From Helicobacter mustelae (GTDB lineage Bacteria; Campylobacterota; Campylobacteria; Campylobacterales; Helicobacteraceae): a stretch of 64,000 nt of DNA. The stretch is taken from assembly GCF_900476215.1 (NCBI RefSeq), contig NZ_LS483446.1, forward strand, positions 1,364,001 to 1,428,000. The letters are read 5' to 3'. Position 1 is the stretch's first letter, and every line of letters begins with the position of its first letter. Below, one piece after another: positions 44,755-52,536 of this stretch. A program made the translations under genes and the position numbers. A model generated the notes under the pieces. The model was not told where the DNA came from and ran no database searches. It saw only the letters and a program-made list of their open reading frames with translations.

Positions 44755-45729
44755 TCAAATTTTTGAGGCAGAGATTTTTTCTAATGCATGCAGAATTCTT
44801 AGCACATGCTCTTCATCAAGCAGACCTTGATCGCGTGCGCGGATTTTTATGCCAAATTCCTCCACTGAGGTATCTAGTGCCAACTTTCCCGTGACTTTAG
44901 GAAAGCTTGTAGAGCCGATTTTATACTCCACCATTTTTTGATAAAGTCTTGGCGTATCAAATTCATCCTTGACCACCACCCCAGAGTCAAATAGCGCGAT
45001 TTTATCGCTTTTGGTTTCATCATAAATAATGCTTTTCTCCTCCCCTCCTATAATCATCTCGCGGACCTTTATGGGGCTTAGCCAGGACACATTGATGGTC
45101 ACAATCACTCCACTTTCTAACTCCAGATTGATATTTGCTAATGCATCATTGGGATAGTTTTGATACTTGCGCGCAAATACCTCTGCATTTTTAATCTCTA
45201 ACCCAATCAAATAATCGATGATGCTTAGATCATGGATTGCCAAATCCCAGATCACATCCACGCTGTTTTGGAATAGCCCGAGGTTGATTCGCCTTGCATT
45301 GATATAGACGATATTCCCAAGCAAAGAAATATGCTGCTTTAGCCAGCGCACTGCAGGCGCATGCAAAAAAATATGATCACAATGCAAAATCAAAGATTTT
45401 GCCCTAGCCAAATCATAGAGCTCTCCTGCTTCTTTAGAGCACATGCAAAGGGGTTTTTCCACAAAAATATGCTTATTGGCCTGCAATGCATTTTTGGCGA
45501 TGGCATAATGACTCTGGGGTGGAGTAATGATGAAAAGCACTTCAATCTCCTCATCTGCCAAAATGCAATCAAGGCTTAAATATTCCTTGAAATCATAGAG
45601 CTTTTTTGCCTCCCTTCTCTGCCCAAGATCGAGATCAAAAATCGTATGCAGCTCAAAGATAGTGCTATTTTGCACCGCTCTTGCCACATTGCGCCCCCAA
45701 TATCCATAACCAATAATTGCTGCTCGCAC
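44755..45729 (-). CDS. Gfo/Idh/MocA-family oxidoreductase
   Basis: This NAD(P)-dependent dehydrogenase of about 324 residues has the Rossmann start RAAIIGYGYWGRNVARA, EKPLCMCSKEAGELYD (the EKP motif with the catalytic-region lysine), and DLAIHDLSIIDYLIG with the catalytic-type aspartate and histidine. Many relatives oxidise sugar nucleotides for surface polysaccharides; the substrate here is unknown. GTG 45729, with AAGAGG 5 nt upstream, fits the fold better than TTG 45759. It is divergent from trmL. Confidence 0.85.
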   Translation of the reverse strand: MRAAIIGYGYWGRNVARAVQNSTIFELHTIFDLDLGQRREAKKLYDFKEYLSLDCILADEEIEVLFIITPPQSHYAIAKNALQANKHIFVEKPLCMCSKEAGELYDLARAKSLILHCDHIFLHAPAVRWLKQHISLLGNIVYINARRINLGLFQNSVDVIWDLAIHDLSIIDYLIGLEIKNAEVFARKYQNYPNDALANINLELESGVIVTINVSWLSPIKVREMIIGGEEKSIIYDETKSDKIALFDSGVVVKDEFDTPRLYQKMVEYKIGSTSFPKVTGKLALDTSVEEFGIKIRARDQGLLDEEHVLRILHALEKISASKI

Positions 45730-45844
45730 ATCCACCTCTTTTTTCGTGGATTTTATCAAAATTCAAAGATTTTAAAAAATTTCTCCCCCACTTGCACAGA
45801 ACAAAGAAATCCGATAGGATTGCTTTTTATTTTAGGAAAATGAA

Positions 45845-46309
45845 ATGATTCATATTGTTTTGATAGAGCCTAGAATTCCACAAAATACTGGAAATATCGG
45901 CAGATTATGCGTGGCAGCAGGGGCAAGGCTTCATCTGATTCATCCTCTGGGTTTTTCCATCGATGAAAAGGCGCTAAAACGCGCAGGGATGGATTATTGG
46001 AGGGTTCTTGATCTTAGGGAATGGAAAAATTTGCAGGAATTCTGGGAATCTCATCCCTTTGACCATAAGCATTTTTTACTCAGCACAAAGGCCAAAAAAA
46101 TTTATTATGAAGCACCTTTTTGCAGGGAATGTTTCTTGTATTTTGGGAGGGAAGATGCCGGGATAGATTCAGGGATCTTGCAAACATATGCCAAGCAGGT
46201 CTACAAAATCCCTATGCAAAAAAACATCCGCAGCATCAATCTTGCCACAAGCGTAGGCGTGGTGCTCTATGAGGCAATAAGACAGAATGAAATCTATCTA
46301 GATTTTTAG
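45845..46309 (+). CDS. trmL: tRNA (cytidine(34)-2'-O)-methyltransferase
   Basis: This SPOUT methyltransferase of 154 residues modifies the wobble position of leucine tRNAs. TrmL motifs are HIVLIEPRIPQNTGNIGRLC at the N-terminus, AGMDYWRVLDLREW, FGREDAGID, and IPMQKNIRSINLATSVGVVLYEA, which forms the knotted SAM site. It overlaps the end of the next, oppositely oriented gene by 4 bp. Confidence 0.95.
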   Translation: MIHIVLIEPRIPQNTGNIGRLCVAAGARLHLIHPLGFSIDEKALKRAGMDYWRVLDLREWKNLQEFWESHPFDHKHFLLSTKAKKIYYEAPFCRECFLYFGREDAGIDSGILQTYAKQVYKIPMQKNIRSINLATSVGVVLYEAIRQNEIYLDF

Positions 46310-46527
46310 TGCAAATATTTTTTTAGCACCTCAAGATCCTTTTCTATCAAGGGCAATTCCCTGGGCATTTCCCTCTTGCAGCCCTGGGTTTTTTTATCCT
46401 CCAAAGAATCCAAAAATTTCCTCTTCATTTTGGATCCCTTTTGATATCCATGATCGCATTGATGCTCAGGGGGAGTTTTTTGTGCATGAGCAAACATTAA
46501 CAAAAACAAGAAAAACAAAATCCTCAA
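46306..46527 (-). CDS. Small secreted protein downstream of ccdA
   Basis: This protein of 73 residues has a signal peptide (RILFFLFLLMFAHAQ) and a short, charged mature part containing two cysteines (HQCDHGYQKG and GCKREMP). TTG 46527 starts immediately after the ccdA stop; GGAGGT inside the end of ccdA is 6 nt upstream. The pair of cysteines, export and coupling to ccdA suggest a periplasmic partner of the thiol pathway, which is inference only. Confidence 0.6.
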   Translation of the reverse strand: MRILFFLFLLMFAHAQKTPPEHQCDHGYQKGSKMKRKFLDSLEDKKTQGCKREMPRELPLIEKDLEVLKKYLH

Positions 46528-47232
46528 TTACATACCTCCAAAAATATCTAGCCAATCCCCAATGATTCCCACACCAAGGGCGATCAGCAATAATCCTGAA
46601 CAAATCTCAACCGCGCGAAAGTAGCGTTTCATGCGATCTAGCAGCCTGAAAGATTTTTGAATCAATAAAGCCACCAGCAAAAATGGTACCCCAAGCCCAA
46701 AAACATAGGCAAGCATGAGAAAGAGGCCATAATTTTGCTGCGTACTAGAGAGAAGCACGATGCTTGTGAAAATAGGGCCAATGCAAGGGGTCCAACCCAA
46801 CGAAAAACTCACCCCAAGAATGAAGGGAGAGAGAAATTTTGAGAATTTTTTCTGCGAGCCAAGTTGATAATTCTTGCTCTTATACAACCAAGAAAAGCGC
46901 AGGACCCCCAAGAAATGCAGACCAAATAAAATCACAATTCCCCCAGCGATTTGTTTGAGCCATACAGGAGCCAGGACATGGATGATCTTTGCCATAGATG
47001 CACCAAGCAATACAAACACCAAACCAAAACCCAGCACAAAGCAGCAGGCCTGCAAAAACAGCAGGAAGTCTGAATGCGTATTTTTGACATTTTGCAAACT
47101 CTGTCCAGAGATATAAGACATATACGCAGGAATCAATGGCAGAATGCAGGGGCTAATAAAAGTCAAAATCCCCGCCAAAAACGCCGCAACAAAAGGTGCA
47201 CTTTCAAAAATATTCCCCAACAAATGTTCCAT
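46528..47232 (-). CDS. ccdA: Cytochrome c biogenesis / thiol transfer protein CcdA
   Basis: This membrane protein of 234 residues has six helices and moves electrons from cytosolic thioredoxin to periplasmic thiol proteins. The two redox cysteines lie in FISPCILPLIPAY and LGWTPCIGPI, placed symmetrically in the two halves. Likely clients are the cytochrome c maturation machinery and the DsbC/G-like protein at 184-885. ATG 47232 (MEHLLGNIF) is preferred to the longer frame. Confidence 0.93.
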   Translation of the reverse strand: MEHLLGNIFESAPFVAAFLAGILTFISPCILPLIPAYMSYISGQSLQNVKNTHSDFLLFLQACCFVLGFGLVFVLLGASMAKIIHVLAPVWLKQIAGGIVILFGLHFLGVLRFSWLYKSKNYQLGSQKKFSKFLSPFILGVSFSLGWTPCIGPIFTSIVLLSSTQQNYGLFLMLAYVFGLGVPFLLVALLIQKSFRLLDRMKRYFRAVEICSGLLLIALGVGIIGDWLDIFGGM

Positions 47233-47739
47233 GATGATTAAACCCAATGAAATATCACAGAAATCATAACACAAACAAATCGCTTTTTGCAATCTGAGAA
47301 TACCATAGAAAAATCTCTAGTCTGGCCCGCCCACTCGCGCAAAAAATGCCTGACATCACCATGGCCACAACATTGGAGAGATTGCACAGGGATTTTCGTG
47401 AATTCATGTGTGGATTTGTGAAAAATTGTGAAAACTTTTGAAGTTTTATATGAAATCTAAAGAGATTTTAAAAAGATTTTATAGCACTCAAAACCCTGAA
47501 GAAAATTAGAATAATTCCTAATAAATATTGAAGCTTCATAGTAAATTTATGGAAGTTATATGGAGAATTTGTTAGGATTTGCAGAGGGGAATGTGGAAAA
47601 TTTAGAGAGGGGGTATAAGAGCCTATGTGAAAAGCATTATGAGATTTGTATGGAATTTATGAAAGCCCCCTCCTCCTTTGAGGATTTAAGGAGAAGAGGG
47701 GGGATGGATATGAGACTCTCTCAAAAGAAACAAGGGGGG
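47233..47739. other. Intergenic region between ccdA and ureB
   Basis: About 500 bp between ccdA (reading away) and the 3' end of ureB. It holds a strong GC-rich hairpin (47666-47703) and a plus-strand open frame beginning at 47560 that runs on antisense through ureB; its unique first 60 codons resemble no family. The A/T-rich stretch around 47400-47560 may contain the ccdA promoter. Confidence 0.5.
47666..47703 (-). terminator. Hairpin downstream of ureB
   Basis: The arms CCCCCTCCTCC (47666-47676) and GGAGAAGAGGGGGG (47690-47703) pair over about 11 bp with a small bulge and a loop of 13 nt. It lies 36 bp beyond the ureB stop. The tract after it on the minus strand is only partly T-rich, so the mechanism (termination or mRNA protection) is open. 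Confidence 0.55.
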
Positions 47740-49446
47740 TTAGAAGAATGTATAGCGGCTAGCCAAAGCTACTTCAGTAGCAGGTTTGGAGGTGCAGAGT
47801 TTGCCATTTACAAAAACTTCAAAGGTTTCAGGATTCACAGTGATTTTGGCTGTGGTGTTATTGAATTTGAAATCTTTTTTGGTGACATTACGGCAATTTT
47901 TGACGGGCAAAACCTTTCTTTCCAAGCCAAGTTTTTCTTTGATGCCATTTTCGTAAGCGACTTTAGAGACAAAAGTGATGCTTGTGTCAAATTTCGCCTT
48001 TCCATGATGTCCAAACATTTCACGGTAATAAACAGGTTGCGGAGTCGGCACAGAAGCGTTGGAGTCACCCATTTCAGAGAATACCACCATTCCGCCCTTG
48101 ATGATGATTTTGGGTTTTACACCAAAGAATGCAGGATTCCAAACCACCAAATCAGCGATTTTGCCCTCTTCTACAGAGCCGATGTATTCGCTCACGCCAT
48201 GAGTGATGGCTGGGTTGATGGTGTATTTAGAGATATAGCGCTTGATGCGGAAGTTGTCATTATCCCCCTTTTCTTCTGTCAAGCGACCAAATTCTTTTTT
48301 GTTTTTGTCAGCAGTTTGCCAGGTTCTAGGGATCACCTCTCCTGCGCGCCCCATTGCTTGAGAGTCAGAGCTAGTCATTGCAATCACACCCATATCATGA
48401 AGCGTATCCTCAGCTGCGATAGATCCAGGGCGGATGCGGCTTTGGGAGAATTGCAAATCCTCGCGGATGCGCTTATCCAAGTGGTGGCAAGTCATGAGCA
48501 TATCCAAGTGCTCAGCAACTGTATTGATCGTATAAGGAATAGTAGGAGTGGTAGAAGAAGGGAGAATGTTCACTTCACCAGCCATGGTGATAACATCAGG
48601 AGAGTGTCCTCCTCCTGCACCCTCAATGTGATAAGCATGGATCGCGCGTCCATTCATCGCTCTGAGTGTGTCATCTACATAACCTGCTTCATTTACAGTA
48701 TCAGTGTGGATGCAAACTTGTACATCATACTCATCAGCTACACTAAGGCAGTGATCGATTGCACTTGGTGTTGTACCCCAGTCTTCATGCAATTTAAATC
48801 CAATCGCACCCGCTTTTACTTGCTCTACCAATTGAGCGCGGCTAGAGCTGTTTCCTTTGCCCAGAAGGCCCACATTCATCCCATACTCTTCAGCAGCACG
48901 CAGCATGCGATGCAAATTCCACACACCTGGGGTGATCGTAGTCGCATTTGTACCATCCACAGGGCCTGTACCGCCACCAAACATGGTTGTAACGCCATTG
49001 GCTAGGGCTGTGGGGAATTGTTGAGGAGAGAGGAAGTGTGTATGGCTATCAATCCCACCAGCAGTGATGATCATACCCTCTCCTGCAAGCGCTTCTGTGC
49101 CTACACCAACGACCATATGAGGAGTGACGCCATCTTGCATATCCTTGTTGCCCGCTTTTCCAATGCCATGGATCTTGCCATTTTTGATTCCAATATCTGC
49201 TTTGTAAATCCCAGTGTAATCGATGATAAGGGCATTGGTGATGACCAAATCTAGTGTGTTTTCATCTGGGCTATTACTTTGTCCCATACCCTCGCGGATG
49301 GTTTTACCCGCACCAAATTTGAGCTCTTCACCATAGACGGTGTAATCATGCTCCACCTCTGCCCAAAGGTCCGTATCACCAAGGCGTACTTTATCGCCAG
49401 TTGTGGGGCCATAAGTATTAACATATTCTTGTCTTTTCATTTTCAT
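47740..49446 (-). CDS. ureB2: Urease large subunit, probable iron-type UreB2
   Basis: This protein of 568 residues hydrolyses urea to ammonia and carbamate. All urease metal-centre elements are present: GIDSHTHF (two His ligands), GFKLHEDWG with the lysine that is carbamylated, the following histidines in [10 protein letters not shown] and [12 protein letters not shown], the flap [10 protein letters not shown], and SSDSQAMGR with an Asp ligand. No ureI, ureE, ureF, ureG or ureH flank it. Together with the NikR-like operator upstream, this matches UreB2, which H. mustelae, H. felis and H. acinonychis carry beside the nickel enzyme and which works with iron. The assignment to the iron type is from context and recall. 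AAGGAG precedes ATG 49446. Confidence 0.92.
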   Translation of the reverse strand: MKMKRQEYVNTYGPTTGDKVRLGDTDLWAEVEHDYTVYGEELKFGAGKTIREGMGQSNSPDENTLDLVITNALIIDYTGIYKADIGIKNGKIHGIGKAGNKDMQDGVTPHMVVGVGTEALAGEGMIITAGGIDSHTHFLSPQQFPTALANGVTTMFGGGTGPVDGTNATTITPGVWNLHRMLRAAEEYGMNVGLLGKGNSSSRAQLVEQVKAGAIGFKLHEDWGTTPSAIDHCLSVADEYDVQVCIHTDTVNEAGYVDDTLRAMNGRAIHAYHIEGAGGGHSPDVITMAGEVNILPSSTTPTIPYTINTVAEHLDMLMTCHHLDKRIREDLQFSQSRIRPGSIAAEDTLHDMGVIAMTSSDSQAMGRAGEVIPRTWQTADKNKKEFGRLTEEKGDNDNFRIKRYISKYTINPAITHGVSEYIGSVEEGKIADLVVWNPAFFGVKPKIIIKGGMVVFSEMGDSNASVPTPQPVYYREMFGHHGKAKFDTSITFVSKVAYENGIKEKLGLERKVLPVKNCRNVTKKDFKFNNTTAKITVNPETFEVFVNGKLCTSKPATEVALASRYTFF

Positions 49447-49456
49447 GGGAATCTCC

Positions 49457-50134
49457 TTACTTGATAAATCCGTGATGTTTTGCTTTTTCTAGAGCTTTTT
49501 GTTTATGTAGATCATCTGCGATACCATTCAAAAGTCCATTCATTCCGATAATTTTTTTGCTACCACCAATTGGAATGAGATGCACTGTCTTGGTTTCCCC
49601 TGCACCGATGCGCAGTGTATTTCCAGAAGGAATATCTAAGCGCTTTCCATATGCTTTTTCGCGATCAAATTCCAAAGCTCTGTTAGCTTCAAAGAAATGG
49701 AAATGGCTTCCCACGTGCAAAGATTTAGGCCCCTTATTTGTAACTTTCAATTCTGTAATCTCTTTTCCTGCATTGAGTTCAATATCCTTGTCAGAAGCAA
49801 ACTTAATCTCGCCTGCTTTGAAATCATCTGGTTCAATTGGCCAATTCACAGTCACAAGCTTTGTGCCATCTGGGAAATTGGCTTCTACTCCTAGATCGGG
49901 TACCATATTGCCTACGCCTGGCATAACCTCATCCTTTTTCAAGAAATGCACGCACTCTTCCATAAGTTGGGCTACAGTTTTTTTGCCGCGGCGCGCTTCA
50001 TCCATAATATGAGCACTAATATAAGCAATCGCTTCGGGTTGATTGAGCTTTAAGCCCTCTTCCTTACGCTTTCTGGCCACCTCTCCTGCATAATACAACA
50101 AGAATTTTTCTTGTTCTTTAGGTGTTAGTTTCAT
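49457..50134 (-). CDS. ureA2: Urease small subunit (fused gamma/beta), probable UreA2
   Basis: This protein of 225 residues combines the gamma domain ([20 protein letters not shown] to about residue 100) and the beta domain ([44 protein letters not shown]), the fusion found only in Helicobacter-type ureases. It is shorter than H. pylori UreA (238) and equal to the length I recall for UreA2 of H. mustelae. ATG 50134 has AAAGGA 6 nt upstream; the in-frame codons before it are unsupported. ureB follows after 10 bp. Confidence 0.93.
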   Translation of the reverse strand: MKLTPKEQEKFLLYYAGEVARKRKEEGLKLNQPEAIAYISAHIMDEARRGKKTVAQLMEECVHFLKKDEVMPGVGNMVPDLGVEANFPDGTKLVTVNWPIEPDDFKAGEIKFASDKDIELNAGKEITELKVTNKGPKSLHVGSHFHFFEANRALEFDREKAYGKRLDIPSGNTLRIGAGETKTVHLIPIGGSKKIIGMNGLLNGIADDLHKQKALEKAKHHGFIK

Positions 50135-50162
50135 CTGTGTTCCTTTCTCTAAAGTTTTGAAC

Positions 50163-50187
50163 GCAAATTGCAAATTGCAAAATTGCA
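50163..50187. repeat. Tandem heptamer repeat upstream of ureA2
   Basis: GCAAATT, GCAAATT, GCAAAATT and a final GCA stand head to tail in the ureA2 leader/promoter region. The unit is 7-8 bp, shorter than a helical turn. It could be a regulator site, a leader structure or slippage product. Confidence 0.6.
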
Positions 50188-50192
50188 GGGTG

Positions 50193-50198
50193 ATTATA
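50193..50198 (-). promoter_or_regulatory. Candidate -10 box of ureA2B2
   Basis: TATAAT on the minus strand, 59 bp ahead of ATG 50134. A competing box, TAATAC at 50238-50243, would put the NikR-like operator over its -35 region and give simpler repression. Confidence 0.4.
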
Positions 50199-50223
50199 AT
50201 GAAAATCTTGATACTTTGTATTA

Positions 50224-50239
50224 ACTTTTTTAAAAAAGT
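50224..50239. repeat. 16-bp perfect AT palindrome
   Basis: ACTTTTTTAAAAAAGT (six T then six A flanked by AC/GT) lies between the NikR-like operator and the TATAAT box. It may be a bend or an additional protein site. Confidence 0.6.
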
Positions 50240-50247
50240 ATTATTTA

Positions 50248-50274
50248 GTAATAATTTATATCAAAAATTATTAC
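50248..50274. promoter_or_regulatory. Candidate NikR operator of ureA2B2
   Basis: GTAATAATTT (50248-50257) and AAATTATTAC (50265-50274) are perfect complements around 7 bp. The sequence contains TAATA-N15-TATTA, which fits the TRWYA-N15-TRWYA consensus reported for NikR in H. mustelae and H. hepaticus as I recall. Its half-sites and N11 spacing also resemble the H. pylori form TATWATT-N11-AATWATA. Its position upstream of ureA2 fits nickel repression. Confidence 0.7.
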
Positions 50275-50456
50275 AATTTTAGTGTGGAAAAAATGATAAT
50301 TATTAATTATTTATGGATATTTTGTGAATAAAAAATTCATTTACAATTTTTGTAATTTTTTCTACACGGCAAAAGTCTTAACTACGTTTTCAAAGATCTA
50401 CAAACATCGCAAAAAAACCAGTAAAACAAGAGGATCAACAAAGGCAGGAAAAATCC

Positions 50457-50606
50457 TTGCAAACCACAGTAATATTGGCTTTGTTAGGAGGTTTAATGGC
50501 AGGGATGCAAGCTTTTGGGTTCTCAGGGTGTGAGGATTTCAAGTCAATTTTACACACACATTGCATTTTAGGGGTCTGCTATCAAAAAACAAAATCCCCT
50601 CCATAA
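50457..50606 (+). CDS. Possible small membrane protein
   Basis: This 49-codon ORF starts with TTG, with AGGAAAAA at suitable distance. The peptide has one hydrophobic stretch with Gly (TVILALLGGLMAGMQAFGF) followed by three cysteines (GCEDF, HTHCILGVCY). The frame is open further upstream (KKPVKQEDQQRQEKS) but with no start, so it may be the remnant of a longer gene. No family is recognised. Confidence 0.3.
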   Translation: MQTTVILALLGGLMAGMQAFGFSGCEDFKSILHTHCILGVCYQKTKSPP

Positions 50607-50728
50607 TGCTAAATCCAACAAACCCAGCCAATTCTCCTCACACTCTACCGCGCTCAATCACCCACTCTCTTGCCAATCCCAGAGGGACACCCATTTGGAC
50701 GCAATCATCATAAAAGTCCATTAAATTT

Positions 50729-50737
50729 TGTTATAAT
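50729..50737 (+). promoter_or_regulatory. Extended -10 promoter ahead of the RNA element and helicase
   Basis: TG-T-TATAAT (50729-50737), preceded by TTT, is a textbook extended -10 for Helicobacter sigma-80. Transcription should start near 50745, 240 bp before the helicase start codon, with no ORF of note in between. Confidence 0.7.
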
Positions 50738-50744
50738 GCCAGTC

Positions 50745-50948
50745 ACGTTTGAATTGTTGCTTATCGCAGCGGCTTTGACAAATCCGCAGAAAGATAAGCC
50801 CAAAAATACAAATCATTGCTTGGCTTTTGACTTTTTGCGTCTTTGATATTCCATGCAGAATGAACGAGATGTTTAATGCTGCCAAAGATTAGAGCGGCTA
50901 AGGCCAACTTATAGTATATACCAAGCATCATCAATTCGTTTTTTCTTT
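50745..50948 (+). ncRNA. Structured RNA of about 200 nt: mRNA leader or independent small RNA
   Basis: The 5' end GAATTG (50751-50756) pairs with CAATTC (50932-50937), which is followed by GTTTTTTCTTT, a good termination tract. Inside, GCTTATC (50759-50765) pairs with GATAAGC (50793-50799), and GCGG with CCGC, forming a two-part hairpin. The GCTT of that hairpin can instead pair with AAGC (50923-50926) to lengthen the closing stem, so two folds compete. The closed ends plus U-tract recall 6S-type RNAs; the position just ahead of a DEAD-box helicase recalls regulated leaders. I recognise no known family. Confidence 0.45.
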
Positions 50949-50985
50949 AAGAATGTGATTTGTAAAATTAACCTTAGGTGCTCTT

Positions 50986-52527
50986 ATGACAAAAAATAAC
51001 AAAAAAAACAATATGACGGGGGTTTTGGATGCGGAGGGTTTTGAGAATCTCGGACTTTCCAAAACCGTACTCAAAGGGGTTTTGGATGCGGGTTTTCGTA
51101 TGCCCACTCCTATACAGGAGCAGGCCATCCCTGCGATTTTACAAGAGAGAGATGTCATCGCCCAGGCCCAAACTGGCACGGGAAAGACTGCAGCCTTTAC
51201 CCTACCCATCCTTGAGATGCTTCATCACAATCAAAGCATCGAGGCACTAATCATTACACCCACAAGAGAGCTTACTATGCAAGTAAGCGATGAAATCTAC
51301 AAGCTTGGTCGCCCCAAAAACATCAAAACTGTTTGTGTTTATGGCGGGCAAAGCATCAAGCGCCAATGCGAACTCCTAGCCAAAAATCCCCAGATCATGG
51401 TCGCCACCCCAGGGCGTCTGCTAGATCATCTCAAAAGCGGCAGACTCGATAACTTCACTCCGCGCTTTGTAGTTCTTGATGAGAGCGATGAGATGCTAGA
51501 TATGGGATTTTTGGATGATATCGAAGAGATTTTCAATTATCTGCCAAATAACATCCAAGTGCTTCTATTTTCTGCCACGATGCCAGAGGCCATCAAAAAA
51601 CTCGCGCAAAGAATTCTCCACAATCCCATCCACATCAAGATCACACCCACTGCCAACATGACGAATTTGGATGTCACGCAATATTATTGTGTCATTGGCG
51701 AGGGCGAGCGCCAAGAGGCCTTGATGCGCATTCTAGACACAGAAAACATCTACAAAAGCATCATCTTTACTCGCACAAAAAAAGAAGCTGATGGCTTATA
51801 TAATTTTTTGGAAGCGCGGGGCTACAAGGCAGGGACATTGCATGGGGATATGGAACAGCGCGATCGCAGGGCAGCGATTTTGGATTTCAAAAAATGTCAC
51901 TACAAAATTCTTGTGGCCACAGATGTGGCAAGCAGAGGGCTTGACATCAGCGATGTGAGCCATGTGTTCAATTATCACATACCCACCAATTCCGAAGTCT
52001 ATGTGCATCGCATCGGGCGCACAGGGAGGGCGGGCAAAAAAGGCAAGGCCATTACCTTTGTCACTCCCCTGGAATTCAAAGATCTCAAAAAAATCCAGGA
52101 AGATGTGGGAAGCAAGCTAGAAATCTATGAAATTCCCCACATGCCTCAAAGCCCCAAAACCTTCGTCAACAAAGTGCTACAGACCAAGATTCACAACAGT
52201 GCTCTAGAGATTCTAGAATCCCTCAAAGAATATTTGGATTCCACACAAATCATCCTCAAGCTTTTAAGCATGCAGATGGAGGGACAATCCATCGGACTCT
52301 CCAAAGAGGATATTGAAAAAATGCACAGAGACATCACAAAGCAAGGCAAAGAGAGCAGGGAAGAAAAAGAAGGCAAAAAAAGAAAGAAAAGGAAGAAAAG
52401 AGGCAAGGGAGAAAAAGAAGGGAGAGAGGGCAAAGAGGAGCCAAGGGGCAAGAAACCCAGAGAAGAGAAAAACAGCCAAGAGCGCAGACAAAAATCTGCT
52501 AATTCGCAGACAAAAAAAGCAAAATAG
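50986..52527 (+). CDS. DEAD-box RNA helicase
   Basis: This ATP-dependent RNA helicase of 513 residues probably acts in RNA decay and ribosome assembly, as RhpA does in H. pylori. Motifs in order: Q motif (FRMPTPIQEQAIP), I AQTGTGKTAAF, Ia PTRELTMQ, Ib TPGRLLDHL, II DESD (in place of DEAD), III SATMP, V VATDVASRGLDI, VI HRIGRTGRAG. The C-terminal 90 residues are extremely Lys/Arg/Glu-rich, an RNA-binding tail longer than usual. It has a 240-nt leader with a structured element. ilvE begins 9 bp after the stop. Confidence 0.94.
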   Translation: MTKNNKKNNMTGVLDAEGFENLGLSKTVLKGVLDAGFRMPTPIQEQAIPAILQERDVIAQAQTGTGKTAAFTLPILEMLHHNQSIEALIITPTRELTMQVSDEIYKLGRPKNIKTVCVYGGQSIKRQCELLAKNPQIMVATPGRLLDHLKSGRLDNFTPRFVVLDESDEMLDMGFLDDIEEIFNYLPNNIQVLLFSATMPEAIKKLAQRILHNPIHIKITPTANMTNLDVTQYYCVIGEGERQEALMRILDTENIYKSIIFTRTKKEADGLYNFLEARGYKAGTLHGDMEQRDRRAAILDFKKCHYKILVATDVASRGLDISDVSHVFNYHIPTNSEVYVHRIGRTGRAGKKGKAITFVTPLEFKDLKKIQEDVGSKLEIYEIPHMPQSPKTFVNKVLQTKIHNSALEILESLKEYLDSTQIILKLLSMQMEGQSIGLSKEDIEKMHRDITKQGKESREEKEGKKRKKRKKRGKGEKEGREGKEEPRGKKPREEKNSQERRQKSANSQTKKAK

Positions 52528-52536
52528 GAAATATTC

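Larger units (their letters stand above)
50135..50985. other. Long intergenic region between ureA2 and the helicase gene
   Basis: The ureA2 side carries the heptamer repeat, promoter boxes, AT palindrome and NikR-like operator. The centre (50281-50700) is largely featureless except for one possible 49-codon ORF (50457-50606). The right part holds an extended -10 (50729-50737) and a structured RNA (about 50745-50948) just ahead of the helicase start. Confidence 0.6.

Noticed and set aside
47560-49005. A plus-strand open frame of 481 codons opposite ureB
   Set aside because: Nearly all of it is antisense to ureB, whose codon bias leaves that frame open. The protein resembles nothing, and only the first 60 codons lie outside ureB.
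50745-50948. tRNA, tmRNA, SRP RNA or RNase P RNA in the helicase leader
   Set aside because: No TTCRA arm, no CCA-type end, no tag ORF, no SRP GNRA/asymmetric-loop consensus and no RNase P core segments were found. Only a generic structured RNA is supported.
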